Positions 50,507 through 62,678 are shown, counted from the stretch's first letter. The stretch: DNA of 64,000 nt from FEB-7 sp963786635 (GCA_963786635.1 CAWAZV010000008.1:248001-312000); one strand, 5' to 3'. The notes: generated from the sequence alone by a model not told the origin. Translations and numbers: made by a program.

Positions 50507-52891
50507 ATGCTTCATGTCCTTGCGCGCTTCATAGCCCGATTCGCGGTGCCGGTTGGCAACTATCGCCATGGCGAGCGAGGACGCTGGCGCTTCGAGGCGC
50601 TGGCAATCGCCGCCTGTCTCCTGCTTTGCGGTGTTGCCACGATGGCCCAAGCCCAGACCTATATGCTGACCATCACCAAGACGGGCACCGGCGTCAGCAA
50701 TGGCACTGTGACTTCCTCTCCGGCAGGAATCAATTGCGGAGCGGGGTGTTCGACGGCAAGCGCACCTTTCCCACCGGGAACTACGGTCACGTTGTACTCG
50801 AACATTGCGGGCGATCCCTTCAGTATTTACACGTTCGAGAACGGCTGGTCAGGCGGTTGCGTTAGTTACACTTATTCCTGCGCCGTGACAATGAACGGGC
50901 CAATCACCGCGACGGCGAAGTTTACGTATTACCCCTATACAGTCCTTTGGTTGAAGGCAGGATCGGGACAGGGGACGACGGGAACGTCCAACAACCCCAC
51001 CACTTGCGGTCCGACCTGCACAAAGCTTATGTCGGTTGGCGTAAGTCAATTTACACAAACCCATGTGGCAACCGCGGCGAGCGGCTCGGTTTTTGCCGGC
51101 TGGTCCGGCAGCGGCTGTTCCGGCACCGGCAGCTGCACCGTGAACGCAACCGGACACCATACGATCACGGCCACATTTAACCTGGCAACTACCTACGCGC
51201 TCACCATCTCGAAGGGCGGCTCGGGCAGCGGCACGGTGACCTCCTCGCCCGCCGGCATCAATTGCGGGACCAGTTGTCCCTCGGCGAGCTTCAGCTTTGC
51301 CTCCGGCACCTCGGTGACGCTGACGGCCTCGGCGGCCAGCGGCTCGACCTTCACGGGCTGGTCGGGCGGCGACTGCTCGGGAACCGGCACCTGCCGGGTA
51401 ACGATGAACGCCGCCACCAGCGTGCGCGCCACCTTCACGCCGACCGCGACCGTCAACCAGACGCTCACCGTCACCAAGGTGGGCTCGGGACGCGGCACGG
51501 TGCTCTCCTCGCCCGCCGGCATCAACTGCGATGCGACCTGCACGACGGCCAGCGCGAGCTTTGCCGGCGGCACCGCCGTGACACTCACGGCCACGGCGGC
51601 CAGCGAGTCGGGCTTCTCGGGATGGACCGGCGGGGGCTGCTCGGGAACGGGCGCCTGCACGGTGACGCTGAACGCCGCCACCAGCGTGACGGCGACCTTC
51701 ACCAGCACGCCGGCGCCGCCGCCGGTGTTCCCGATCACGGTGCGCTCGACCATCAACCCGGTTCCGCCACCGCCTCGGCCGACATCCAGTACCGGCCCGA
51801 GGACGTGGGCAGGACCGCCAGCGTCTACGTCTTCGCCGTGGCGCCCTCGACCCTGGTGCAGGGCGGCCTGAAGGCCGAGGCGATGCGCGATCGGCTTCGC
51901 CAAGGACGAGCAGAAGGCCGAGACACGCCGATGGCCTGCGTGCTGGCGCAGCTCTCGCAGTCCGGGCAGATGGTCGCGGTCACCGCCGCCCAGCTGCAGG
52001 CCTACCTCTCCGGGCGTGCTCTCCGCGCAGGGGCGTCGGTGACGATCCTGAACGGCGTGCCCACCGCCGAACGTGGCCGGGGCGACCTTCTACGTGGGCT
52101 ACGGCACGAGCGGCACGCGCCATGATCAACAGCGGCATCAACCGCAGCGCGGTCACCGTGCCCGGCAGCCTGGTCTGCCAGCCCGGGCCGCCGCAGACCG
52201 GCTGGTGGTGGAACCCGCTCGAGGACGGGCGCGGCTTCTCGCTCGAGGTGCGCGGCAACAACCTCTTCTTCGCCGCCTTCCTCTACGACATCTCGGGACG
52301 CTCGACCTGGTACGTCTCCACCGGGCCGGTGTCGCTCGACGGCTCCTACTACGCCGGCGACCTCCTCTCCGCCCGCGGCGGGCAGACCCTCGGCGGCGCC
52401 TACCCGGGCTTCCCGACGCCTCACCAGCGTCGGCCCGATCACGCTCACCTTCAACAGCGCCATCCAGGGCACGCTGGTGTGGCCGGGCGGCACGGTGCCG
52501 ATCCAGCGCTTCAACATCGTGCCCAACGGGCTGAACCTGCCGCCGGTGCGCGGGCCAGCCCGAGAGCGGCTGGTGGTGGAACGAGCAGGAGGCCGGGCGC
52601 GGCTTCTTCCTGGAGTGGCAGGGCGGCAACCTCGACATCGCCGGCTACATGTACGACGACGCGGGCAACTCGGTGTGGTACCTCACCACGGGACGATCGG
52701 CGGCACGGCGACTCGCGCGCTCCTTCGCGCGGCAACTGGTGGAGCTTCGGCAACGGCCAGACGCTCACCGGGGCGTGGAAGCCCAACGTGCGCCGTCGGA
52801 CAATGTGGCGCCGGTGACCATCCAGTTCAGCACCCGACACGCCTTCATGACGCTCCGAAGGGCGCACCACGACCAGGCGACACCGCTCTAG
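50507..52891 (+). CDS. Large secreted protein with InlB-like Cys repeats and WWNP-type C-terminal modules (several apparent frameshifts)
   Basis: About 790 residues. A long signal region ends at ATMAQAQ. Four tandem repeats of 80-90 residues follow (each about TITK.GSG.GTV.SSPAGINC...C, then GWSG..CSG.G.C.V), of the divergent InlB B-repeat type. Then comes a module of about 130 residues also present in the next protein (VYVFAVAPSTL, LAQLSQSGQ, GATFYVGYGTS). At the end are two WWNP modules (TGWWWNPLEDGRGFSLEV and SGWWWNEQEAGRGFFLEW). Frame changes lie near 51770, 51890, 51930, 52025, 52125 and several after 52420. Start at ATG 50507; a TTG at 50471 is possible. Probably extracellular or surface-attached; ligand unknown. 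Confidence 0.72.
50660..51712 (+). repeat. Four tandem divergent InlB-type protein repeats with paired cysteines
   Basis: Units begin near 50660, 50939, 51191 and 51461. Each has a C-x3-C pair in the first half and a C-x5-C-like pair in the second. Units 3 and 4 are most alike at the DNA level (shared GGCACGGTG and CTCGCCCGCCGGCATCAA blocks), suggesting recent duplication. A fifth unit occurs in the next gene near 56225-56470. Confidence 0.8.
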
Positions 52892-52958
52892 GAGTACTGT
52901 CGTGACTGTGTTCCGCTAGCGGATAGGAGAGTCTGGCGAGAGAGCGCCCATTCTCGCC

Positions 52959-55900
52959 ATGCGCCTCCTCAACCTGCGTTGGCCTGCCGCGATCCTGACC
53001 GCCGTCGTCAGCGTCGCGGCGTATCCAGCGACGCCAACGATCTTCGCGCAGCAGTCATGTCGTCGCACTGCGCGAGGATGGTGCGGTGTTTTCCTGGGGC
53101 TCGATCTCGACGCGCCATGGCGCCGGGCGGGTCCTCGTTCCGCGACACCGGCGAGCCCCGATTCCCGCGGATCAGGCGTGGCAACCTGGTCGGAGCACGT
53201 GGTCGCGGTGGACCAGAACGGCGGGCGTGGACGTGGGCGAACAACGCGGCACAGCTAGGCATCCGCCTGCAGCGCAGCGCGACCATTCCGAGGCGGTAGG
53301 GATGACGGGCGTGCGCGCAGTGGCCGCGGGAAACGCAGCATCATCGACTCAAGAGCGACGGCACGGTGCGGTCCTGGGGCAGCCCGGACTCGACACCGGT
53401 TGCCAGCGCGATCGCGAGTCCGGATACCTTCGCGAATCGAAAGGGCTCGCCAACATCGTCGACATCGTGAGCGGCAATGGGCATGTCCTCGCCCTTCGCG
53501 CCGATGGCAGGATGTTCGCGTTCGGCGACAATCGTCATGGCCAGCTGGGCAACTGCACGCACCTCTGCGCAGTCCGCGACGCAAGTCGCTTCCCTGGGCA
53601 ATGTCGTCGCGATGGCGGCCGGATGGCGTTTTCGCTCGCGGTTACCGGAGATGGCAAGGTCTGGTACTGGGGGCGCGCCACGAATTTCGGCGACGATCCC
53701 GTGAGTCACCGCTCCCATGGAGGTTGCCGGTCTGCCAGGTCCTGCCGCGTCCGTCGGCGCAGCGGATTTCGGCCTGCCCGTGCCGCGCGACGGCACGGTC
53801 CGGCGCTGCGCGCAAGCACCACGCGTCCCGGCACTCTCGACGTCCCGGTGCGCATTCAAGGCCTGGCGGGAATCACCTCGATCGAAGCTGAGGGGCGAGG
53901 AGCCGACCCTGATGGCCATCGGGCCATGGACGCCTCATTGCCGTGACGGAGAACGAGAGCGGGCAGGCAGGCATCGGCAACACGGCGAACCTCCATTTCA
54001 CCCCCACGCCGGTCCCCATCAATGAAAGCATCTCGCGCGTGGCGGTCGGGAACGAATCCATCTTTGCCGTAGGGCAGGACGGGAAGCGTGGACCTGGGCC
54101 GCATCGCGTCGGGTCGCTTGCACTGGGCGAGCAACGCGATTATCCGGTCCCGCTGCGGATCGCCGGCCTTCCTGCGGATGTCGTGGAAGTGGCCGCCGGG
54201 CTGCGCGCATCGACGGCACGCACCCAATCCGGTGCCGTGTGGGCCTGGTGCCACGTGGCGCTGCGAGGTGGCCCCTGAGTCGGCGATCCGCGGTCAGCCG
54301 ACCGGGGCGGCGCCGGCTCGGCGGCGATCACCTGGCAGGAACGAGGAGCGTCGTTCCCAGGAAAGCGAGACGAAGGAAATTCATGACATCACCCTGTTGA
54401 ACATCACCAATCAAGTGGCGTACGTGGCCGTCCGCCTTGACCACTTCAACCGGACTGCCCGGAAGCAGCGTGCGTCGGCATGGGCTATGGCACCACCACC
54501 TCGAGGCGCAACCCGCAGCGGGTTCCCGGACTCGCGAACGTCGTGGAAATCGCGACGAGCAGCAGGCACATGCTGGCACGGTTGCGGAATGGAACGGTCA
54601 TGAGCTGGGCAACCTCGGAACGGGGCCGTTGGGGCGCGATGGCGATTTCCGTACTCCCGGAATCGTGCAGGGAATCGATCGGGTCGCGAGGATCGCCGCC
54701 GGATTCGAAGTCTCGACGGCCATTCGCGAGGACGGCACGGTCTGGTCGTGGGGGACGAATTGCGAATCGAAGTGCGCCACTGTGGGAGACGGCACGTTCA
54801 TCTCCCGGGCGCGTCCCGTAGTCGTCGTTGCGGAAAAGGGGCGCGGCAGCATTGACGCCGGCGACTGGTTCCTGGACCTGAAGCCGGGGACGCCCAAGAC
54901 AATTCCACCGGACAGGATCCCGAAGCTGGTGCCTGTCGTCCAGTCGCGATCGAATTCCGGCATCCTGAACGTCGATGCGGCCGTCAGCATACGCCGCGCG
55001 GATCTGGGCAAGAAACTCGGGCTCTACGTCGTTGGCGTGGTACCGGCGGCGTTTCTCGACCAGGTGGCCACGGCGCCAGGCGCGCTTGCCAAGCGCGCCG
55101 GCAGCAAGGCCGACAGCTCGTCCTCGTCAACCTGACGCCATCCGGATGGACGGTAGCCTCGGGGCAACTCGAAGCGCTGCGCTCGGGCACCGCCAATGCC
55201 GTGCTCGGGGCCTCGAGCCTGCTGGTGAACGTGAACCCGGCGACGATCCCGGGGGCGCGCTTCTGCATCGGCTATGGCGAGAGCGCAACCGACATGCTCA
55301 CCACCGGCACGATCAGCGACTTCTCTCCCTCCCGGCGCGAGCTCCAGTTCCGGGGCTGCCCTGCCTTCTTTCCGGGGGCTATATCGACGGGCCGCCGACC
55401 TCGGTGCAGGGAACGGCGGTACCGATGCGCGCAGTCGTGGTGGGCCAGTCGCCAACCGGAACAGTGCGGTTCCGCGAGCGCTTCCGGGACATCTCGGCGG
55501 ACGTGGCAATCACCGCGGTGAATGCGGCGGTCGCCGATGCGGGCTTCGATTACACCCCGCCGGGGGTCGGGGAGTACGCGTTCGGGGCGAGCTACGGGGG
55601 CGATGCGGCCAACGCCGCGGCCACTTCGGAGGTGCCGCTGCGCCACGTCGTGAATGCGGCGCAGGCGGGGACCGTGACGCGGATAAGCGCGCCGGTGACG
55701 AGCGAGGTCGGCACCGAGGTGCAGGTCGTGGCGCACGTGAGCGGAAACCGGCCTGCGGGGCTGGTGCAGTTCAAGCGTGGCGGTGTGACCGAGGGCGCCC
55801 CCTTGCCGGTGATCGACGACCAGGCGGTGGTGTCGGTGGCGGGCCTCGGGGTCGGTGAAGCCGGCTTCACGGCGAGTTTTCTCGGCGATGCGGGCAATCC

Positions 55901-57252
55901 CGCCAGCGACTCCGGCGTCTTCGTGCACAAGGTGCTCGGATGTCGCCGCGAGCGAGGCAAGCCTCGCCTCCTCGGCCAATCCGCTGCCGATGGGCACGCC
56001 GGTGACGCTCACCGTGACGGTGACGGGGACGAACCCGACGGGAACGGTGACGCTGCGGGAAGGGCCGACAGTGCTGGAGTCGCGTGCGCTGGCCAACGCG
56101 ACGGCAAGCTTTACCCGGAACGGGCTCGGTGCCGGCGTGCACACGTTTCACGTGGACTATGCGGGCGACGGCAGCAACCCGGCCACGACCTCCAATGCGG
56201 TATTCCAGCAGGTGACGCTCGCGGGCACGCCGGTCACGCTCACGGTGACGCGAGCCGGAAGCGGCAGCGGCACGGTGAGTTCCTCCCCTTCGGGGATCAA
56301 CTGCGGCACGGTCTGCGCGGCTGACTTCCTGATCGGGACCACGGCGACGCTATCGGCAGCGGCATCCTCGGGTTCCTCTTTCGCCGGCTGGAGCGGGGGC
56401 GGCTGTTCCGGCACCGCGAGTTGCACCGTCACCATCGATGCGGCCAAGTCGGTCACCGCGAATTTTGCGTCTGCTTCCGCGTCCGGGCCGAACTACACCG
56501 CCCTGTGGTGGGACCGCGGAGGAGTCCGGTTGGGGCGTGAACTTCAACCACCAGGGCAACATCCTGTTCGGCACGCTCTTCACCTACGATGCCGACCGGG
56601 CGCCGCTGTGGCTGGTGATGTCCGCGGGCGCGCTTCTCGGCGAGCTCCTCGACCTTCGCCGGCGAGCTGTACCGCACCACCGGGCCAGCCTTCAATGCCA
56701 ATCCGTTCACGCCGGTCGCGCCGGTGTCCCACCAAGGTGGGAACGATGACCGTGACCTTCTCCGGCGCGAACAGCGCCACGCTCACCTACAGCGTGAACG
56801 GGGTCACGGTGAGCAAGGCGATCGAGCGGCAGGTCTACGGCACGCGCGCGGCGAACTGCGCGCCGACGACGGCCAGCCGCGCCACCGCGACCAATTACCA
56901 GGACCTGTGGTGGAACCCGGCGGAGTCGGGCTGGGGGATCAACGTCACGCACCAGGACAGCACCTCTTCGCCACGCTCTTCACCTACGACGCGAGCGGGC
57001 GCGACTTGTGGCTGGTGATGTCCGCGGGGCAGCGCCAGGCTGACGGCTCCTATGCGGGGGATCTTTTCCGGACCGCGGGGCCGGCATTCAACGCGAGGCC
57101 CTTCACCGGAGTGACCGTCGTTCCGGTCGGCGCGATGCGCTGCGGCTTCACGAATGGCGACAACGGCACGCTCACCTACACCTACAACGGCGTCACCGTC
57201 ACCAAGGCGATCACCCGCCAGCTCTTCTCCAGCCCCGTGCCGCTGCAACTGA
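52959..57252 (+). CDS. Giant secreted RCC1-repeat / Ig-like / WWNP-module protein (many apparent frameshifts)
   Basis: About 1,430 residues if one gene. After a signal peptide come RCC1-type propeller repeats (VVALREDGAVFSWGS, HVLALRADGRMFAFGDNRHGQLG, TAIREDGTVWSWGTN) to about 54800; the module shared with the upstream protein (GLYVVGVVPAAFL, VLVNLTPSGW, GARFCIGYGES) at about 54960-55320; three Ig-like domains (PTGTVRFRE, PAGLVQFKRG, PTGTVTLREG); one InlB-type Cys repeat (56225-56470); and two WWNP modules (56490-56720, 56895-57130). The shared module spans the break near 55130, which argues for a single gene. About ten or more indels. Probably extracellular; function unknown. Confidence 0.65.
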
Positions 57253-57283
57253 GTCGTTGGGGTAGGTCAGGTCGCGGGGGGCG

Positions 57284-59161
57284 TCACGCCGCCCGCGAAC
57301 CCGGCACCGACTTGAGCTTCGGCCGCACCTGCGACTGGAATTCGGGCACCCAGCGCTTCAGGTCGCGGCGCACTTCGACGTCGCCGGAAACGCGGTCCTG
57401 CGCCGAGCCAGGCCAGCAGCTCGTCCAGCCAGCCGCGCGTCTGGCCGTCGCGCGCCTTGGCGATGCGCAGCTTCGGGTGCGGCGTGGGGCGCGTGTGCTC
57501 GTCGTCCGCGAGCAGTTCCTCGAAGAGCTTCTCGACCGGGCCGCAGCCCGGTGTAGACGATGCGCACCTCGTCCTCGGAAAGCTCGGAGAGGCGGATCAT
57601 GTCGCGCGCGAGGTCGACGATCTTCACCGGCTCGCCCATGTCCATGACGAAGATCTCGCCGCCCAGGCCCATGCAGCCGGCCTGCAGCACGAGCTGCGCC
57701 GCCTCGTGGATGGACATGAAGTAGCGCACCATCTCCGGGTGCGTCACGGTCACCGGGCCGCCCTTGTCGATCTGCTCCTGGAAGCGCTGGATCGACGCTC
57801 CCCGCGCTGCCGAGCACGTTGCCGAAGCGCACCATCTCGAAGCGCGTGTCGCTGCCGGCCTGCAGCGCCTGGCAGACCATCTCCGCCGAGCCGCTTGGTG
57901 GCGCCCATCACGTTGGTGGGGTTGACCGCCTTGTCGGTGGAGACGAAGACGAACTTGCTCACGCCGTAGTCGATCGCCGCGCGCGCGACGACGTAGGTGC
58001 CGTAGACGTTGTTCTGCACCGCCTCCCAGGAGTTGAGCTCCTCCATCAGCGGCACGTGCTTGTAGGCCGCGGCATGGAACACGATCGAGGGGGAGTACTG
58101 GTGCATCACCTGCGCGACGCGCTGCGCGTTCTTCACGTCGCCGACCACGCTCGCCACCGGCATCTCGGGAAAGGTGTCGCGCAGTTCCGTGTCGATCCGG
58201 TACATGGCGTACTCGCTCTGCTCGAAGAGGACGAGCAGCGAGGGCTGGAAGGCGGCGATCTGGCGGCAGAGCTCGGAGCCGATGGAACCGCCGGCGCCGG
58301 TCACCATGACCACCTTGCCGGTCAGGAGTTCGTGCAGCCCGGCGTCGTCGAGGGTGACCGGATCGCGCTTCATGAGGTCCTCGACGGCCACCTTGCGGAT
58401 CTTCGGTGCGACGACCTTGCCGCCGGCCAGGTTGTTGAGCGACGGGACGGTCAACACCGATACCTTCGCGCGCCGGCAGATCTCGACCACGTGCCGGCGC
58501 ACCTTGTAGGGCACCGACGGCATGGCGATGATGGCGTGCCGCAGTTTCAGGCGCGGCGGCAGGCGCGGCAGGTCGTCGAGCGCGCCCATCACGCGCACGC
58601 CGTGCAGCAGGCGCCCGCGCTTCTGCAGGTCGTCGTCGAGCAGCCCCACCACCTTCCACTCCGGGCTGCGCGACAGTTCCTTGAGCAGGCTCACCGCAGC
58701 ATCGCCGGCACCCAGGATGACCACGGGGGCTCCCTGGTCGCCACCGCGCCCGTACAGGCTCCACTCCTTGAACGAGCGCATGGCCATGCGCGAGCCGGAC
58801 ATGATCGCCACGAGAATGAGCGGGTAGAGCAGGTATTCGCGATAGCCGATGACCGCGCCGATCCCGGCAGCCGCATTCGCGATCGCCACGAGCACCGTGC
58901 CGCTGAACACCGCGAAGATGATCCGCTGCACGTCGGGCAGGCTCGTGTAGCGCCAGATGCCCTGGTAGACGCCGAAGAGGTAGCTCACCATCAGCCTGCA
59001 ATGGAACCGCGATGAGGAGCGCGAGAGCGAGATCGGCGGGCTGGGCCAGGGTCGCCATCCCGCGCAGGAGCGCGAATGCAAATGCCCAGCTCACGACGAG
59101 CGCAGTGGCATCGTGAACGAGCGCGACGTACGGCCTGCAGATCCGGCTGGAAGTGCTTCAT
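57284..59161 (-). CDS. wbpM: WbpM/CapD-type UDP-sugar 4,6-dehydratase (several apparent frameshifts)
   Basis: About 625 residues. N-terminal membrane helices, a first Rossmann fold (APVVILGAGDAAVSLLKEL), then the SDR dehydratase domain with VMVTGAGGSIGSELCRQI, the active-site AAAYKHVPLME and FVSTDKAVNPTNVMGATKR, and a C-terminal YTGLRPGEKLFEELL. Breaks lie near 59120, 58995, 57890, 57805, 57550 and 57405. WbpM converts UDP-GlcNAc to the 4-keto-6-deoxy sugar, the first step to FucNAc/QuiNAc of O-antigen. The start overlaps the upstream GT gene stop (ATGA at 59158-59161). Convergent with the RCC1 gene. Confidence 0.9.
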
Positions 59162-60154
59162 GGCATGGAGTTTGCGTGGGTGTCTCCTGTCGATGGCCAA
59201 GACAGCACCGCGTAGGCGACCACCCACGCAGCGAGTATACCGTTTCGCATCGCCCCGGTCTCCTCGCGGATCGCGATCGCACTCGCCGCCGCGGCCGCCA
59301 TGAGCGCCCATTGTGCGAAGGCGAGCCGGCGATGGCTCCAGCCGCCCAGGACGAGGCGCTGGTAGTAGTGGCTGCGATGCGCCTTCCATACCGGCTCGCC
59401 TGCGGCGGCGCGCCGCACCAGCGTGAGCGTCGCGTCGACGATGAAGGGTGAGAAGACCAGCGCGGGAAACCAGGCAGGCCACGCGCCGCGGACCGTCCCT
59501 TACCAGCCCAGCGCACCGGCAAGGAACCCCAGCGGCACGGAGCCCGCGTCGCCCATGAAGACCTTCGCGGGCGGGAAGTTGAAGACGAGGAAGGCGGGCT
59601 GGCGGCGGCGATGGCCGCGCAGGGTATCGCAAGGTCCGGCACGCCCTCGCGCCTGCGCGGCCAGCGCCAGCGCGGCAAAGCCGATGGCTGCCATGCCGCC
59701 CGCGAGGCCGTCTGCGCCATCCATGAAATTGAAGAGGTTCGGTGATCCACGCGATGGCGAGGACGGCAAGGAACGCCGGTGGCGAGGCTGGCATGCCGCC
59801 GGCTGGCGGGACAAGGTCCGACGATGGCGACGGCCATCGCCGCGGCGCCAAGATGCGCGCCCAGCCGCGTGGCCACCGGCAGGCTGTCGGCATCGTCCAG
59901 CGCGGAGACGGCCGCGAGCACGATCGCACCAGCACGATCCACAGGCCAGCCGACGCGCCTGCCACGAGCGCCTCGCGATCAGGCGCCGGCGAGCAGGCCC
60001 AACCCGCCGATGCGTGGCGTCGGACACTGATGCAGGCTGCGCTCGTTGGGCCGGTCGACGAGCCGTCCGGCGAGCGCGCTCCTGCGGATGGACGCGATGG
60101 CGACAGCGCCACGACGAAGGCAATGGCCGACGGCGGTGAACACGCTCCCGTCAT
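59158..60154 (-). CDS. WecA/WbpL-type undecaprenyl-phosphate sugar-phosphate transferase (several apparent frameshifts)
   Basis: About 330 residues across frames. Motifs of the MraY/WecA superfamily: DRPNERSLHQ with PTPRIGGLG at the start, NLFNFMDGADGLAGG (Asp pair for metal), FMGDAGSVPLGFLAG, and HRSHYYQRLVLGGWSHR near the end. It starts O-antigen chains by moving a sugar-1-phosphate to undecaprenyl phosphate. Start at ATG 60154 overlaps the upstream epimerase stop; the stop overlaps wbpM. Breaks occur at about 60100, 59990, 59800, 59730, 59610 and 59500. Confidence 0.85.
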
Positions 60155-61059
60155 GCCCGGTGCCCCCGCAGGGACGTCGGCGATTCCGGCCTCGAGGTCG
60201 ATGCGCGGACGCCACCCGAGATTCGCGCAGGAGCGCCGAGGGGTCCACTTCCAGGGACCGGGTGAGGCGCCGCATTCTTGCGCGCCTGTCGACCAGAAGC
60301 GATGCAGCGCTCTCGAGCAGCGCGGGCGTTAGCCCGAACAAGCCGCCGCGGTCGTCCGAGCGCAGCCCGGATCGCAGTGACCAGGCGTGGCGTCGATGCC
60401 GCCTCGGGATGTGCAGCGAGCAGCGTGCGTTCCGGCGCGTCGGGGTGGGAGGCTGCGAGAACCAGGGCGTCGACGAGATCGTCGACATGCACGATGCTGC
60501 GCCGGTTGTCGATCGCAGCCGAAAGGCAGCCATAGGGGAGTGTCGGCAAGGCGAATGAGTGCGACGGAAGTTTCCCGCCGCGCCGCAGCCGTAGGTGAGC
60601 GGAATGCGTACCACCACCGCCGGCAGGCCCGAACGTGCCGCGATCTCCCGCACCGCCTGCTCGGCACGCCACTTGGAGATCGCGTAGGCGTCTTCCGGCC
60701 TGGCTTCATCGCGCTCGCGGAACGGCCGCGCGCCGCTTTCCTCGCCGAACACCTTGACGGTGCTCGCAAGGACGAAACGCGCCGCGCCGCCTGGCCGCCG
60801 CCATTTCCACCAGCGCGCGCGTCTTCTCCACGTTGTCCGCCTCGAAGTCGGCCGCCTTTGCGCCCGGATCGTGCACGCGCGCGGCGAGGTGGATCACCGT
60901 CACGCCATCAAAGTCGCACCGGGCGAGCGCCTCGCGCCAGTCGCGCCGGGAAATCGCCAGCGAGGGGAAGGAGCCCAGCCTCCGCGCCAGCGCCTGGCCG
61001 ATGAATCCCGATGCCCCGGTCACCAGCAGACGCGGTGGAATCGGAGGCGCGGAGGCCAT
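60151..61059 (-). CDS. NAD-dependent sugar epimerase/reductase, SDR family (WbpV-like; several apparent frameshifts)
   Basis: About 300 residues. Start PRLLVTGASGFIGQALARRL (Rossmann GxxGxxG), then FEADNVEKTRALVE, VKVFGEESG, the YAISKWRAEQ catalytic YxxxK, SIVHVDDLVDALVLA and a closing GWRPRIDLEAGIADV. Breaks near 60790, 60590, 60395 and 60235. In Pseudomonas aeruginosa the trio WbpV-WbpL-WbpM makes and transfers UDP-D-FucNAc; this protein takes the WbpV place. The exact stereochemistry of its sugar product cannot be read from sequence. Confidence 0.84.
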
Positions 61060-61080
61060 GGTTCAGTGCGCGGAAACGAA

Positions 61081-61104
61081 ACGGGCATCCCGAAAGATGC
61101 CCGT
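61081..61104 (-). terminator. Hairpin after the Cys-repeat lipoprotein gene
   Basis: ACGGGCATC and GATGCCCGT form a 9-bp stem with a 6-nt loop, 24 bp downstream of the lipoprotein stop on the minus strand and ahead of the epimerase start. The T-run is weak (TTCGTTT). Confidence 0.7.
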
Positions 61105-61127
61105 CGTCGCAGGAATCGACGCTGAGG

Positions 61128-62494
61128 CTACGGACAGTTCGCCGGCGTCGAGGTGATCGTTACCGAGCCCGTGGTGGAACCATCGGTCAGCACCACGGTG
61201 CCCGTCGTCGGGAAGACTGCCGCGCCATCGCCAATCGAGCGCGTGATGGTCACGACGTTTCCGGAAACCGAGGTGACGATGCGCGGGTGCGTCGAAGTCA
61301 CGCTGGTGATCCCGGCGCCACCGACCACCGTTACCTGGCTCGACATCCCGCACAGGAGGAGGGGAAGCGACCCGGGGGCCACCGTGACGGGCGGAATGGT
61401 GATCGTGCCGGAGCCGGCGACGCTTGCGACCGTGATGGTCAGGGTCGTCGCCGCGGCTGTCGGTGATGATCACGGCCTGGCCCGTACGGCAGGGCGGCGC
61501 GCCACCCCCCGCGGAGATGGTGAGCCGGTCGCCTGGCGCGGCCAGCGTCGTGGCCGAGACGGTCACGCCGCTCGTCGGCAGGACGCGATAGGGCGGCGTT
61601 CCACCGAAGACGAACACATCCGCCGATCCTTGCCCGCAATTCGTGTCTGAGCGTTCCGGTGAAGGTAATCGCGTTGCTCGGCAGGACCGTGATCGGCGCG
61701 ACGTCCGCCGGCACTGTCGACGACCTGGACGATCGTGAATATCGCGTCGGTCACGGCGCCGGTTGCAACATCCGTCACCCGGTACGTCGCGTATTGCGTG
61801 ACGGCCCCGGCGTCGACGCGCACGCGCGCACGCGGGCGCGGCCGGTGCTGTCGGTGCGGACACGGATCTGGTTCACCAGTTGCGGGGTGACGGCCGGGAT
61901 TCTCCACCACGAACGAGAAGTCGCCACGGATCTTGTCGAACAGGAACTCGCGGTTGGAGTAGAGCACGCCGTCGGAGACCGGGGTAAACGAGATGATCGT
62001 ATCGCTGCCCGGAGCAGGCCGTGATCGGCGTTGCCATTGGCATCCTCGCCACAGGTGCTCGAGTAGAACGCGCCGTACCCGGTGTAGAAGTTCTGCAGGA
62101 CGCTGTACTCGTTGCTGATCGAGACGCCGTTGCTGTCGCGGACCTGGATCGTCACCGTCCGGCGCGGCACTTCGTTCGGGTCCAGGCCCACGTTCACCAC
62201 GCCCGGGTTGTTCGGCACGATCGTGAACTGGCTCTGGTCGGTGGTGAAGTTGAGCTTGATGAGCGTCTCCTCGTTCGAGGTGACGAGGTAGGGCTTGCGG
62301 CCGCCGACGATGTTGAGCGTGTACGGCACGCCCGCATAGAACGTGGAGGCCTGCGGCAGGAGCTGGAGGCTGCCGACAGCAGTCGGCGAGCTGGTCGCGC
62401 CGCCGCCGCCGCAGGAGCCGAGGACGAGCGCGGCCGCGGCCAGGAATGCGATGGAGAGCTTCGACTGGAGGCTGCGCAGCGGCTCAAGTTTCAC
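61128..62494 (-). CDS. Lipoprotein with Ig-like/Cys-bounded repeats, paralogue A (several apparent frameshifts)
   Basis: About 455 residues. GTG start with an AAGGGGA ribosome-binding site, signal peptide with lipobox LGSC (Cys28), then PQASTFYAGVPYTLNIVGGRKPYLV, a central region with VFVFGGTPPYRV and VIITDS, and one terminal repeat bounded by cysteines (LLLCGMSSQVTVVGGAG ... VSGNVVTITRS ... TVVLTDGSTTGSVTITSTPANCP). Breaks near 62010, 61900, 61715, 61650 and 61470. The pattern suggests beta-sandwich domains held by disulfides, exposed on the outer surface. The adjacent gene B has the same plan with more repeats. Function unknown. Confidence 0.72.
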
Positions 62495-62560
62495 GATTGA
62501 TTCCCCTTTTTGCTGGGACCCGCGACGAATTTCTTCAAAATTAGCGGGTTATAAGCGTTT

Positions 62561-62589
62561 ATTAAAGCGCAACCTGCAGATTCTTGCAA
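62561..62589 (-). promoter_or_regulatory. Candidate sigma-70 promoter of lipoprotein A
   Basis: On the minus strand TTGCAA and TTTAAT are 17 bp apart, in an AT-rich stretch that contrasts with the GC-rich surroundings, about 65 bp ahead of the GTG start. Confidence 0.4.
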
Positions 62590-62678
62590 GTGGAACTTTG
62601 AAGGTCCGCACCGCTGTTCAAGACGGAGTGGTGCGTCGCAACATTTTGAATCTGCGATCCCCTATCCCGTGCAATTCG

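Noticed and set aside
50660..51712. Regularly spaced repeats that could suggest a CRISPR array.
   Set aside because: Units are about 250-270 bp, diverged, and encode InlB-like protein repeats; there are no short identical repeats with unique spacers and no cas genes.
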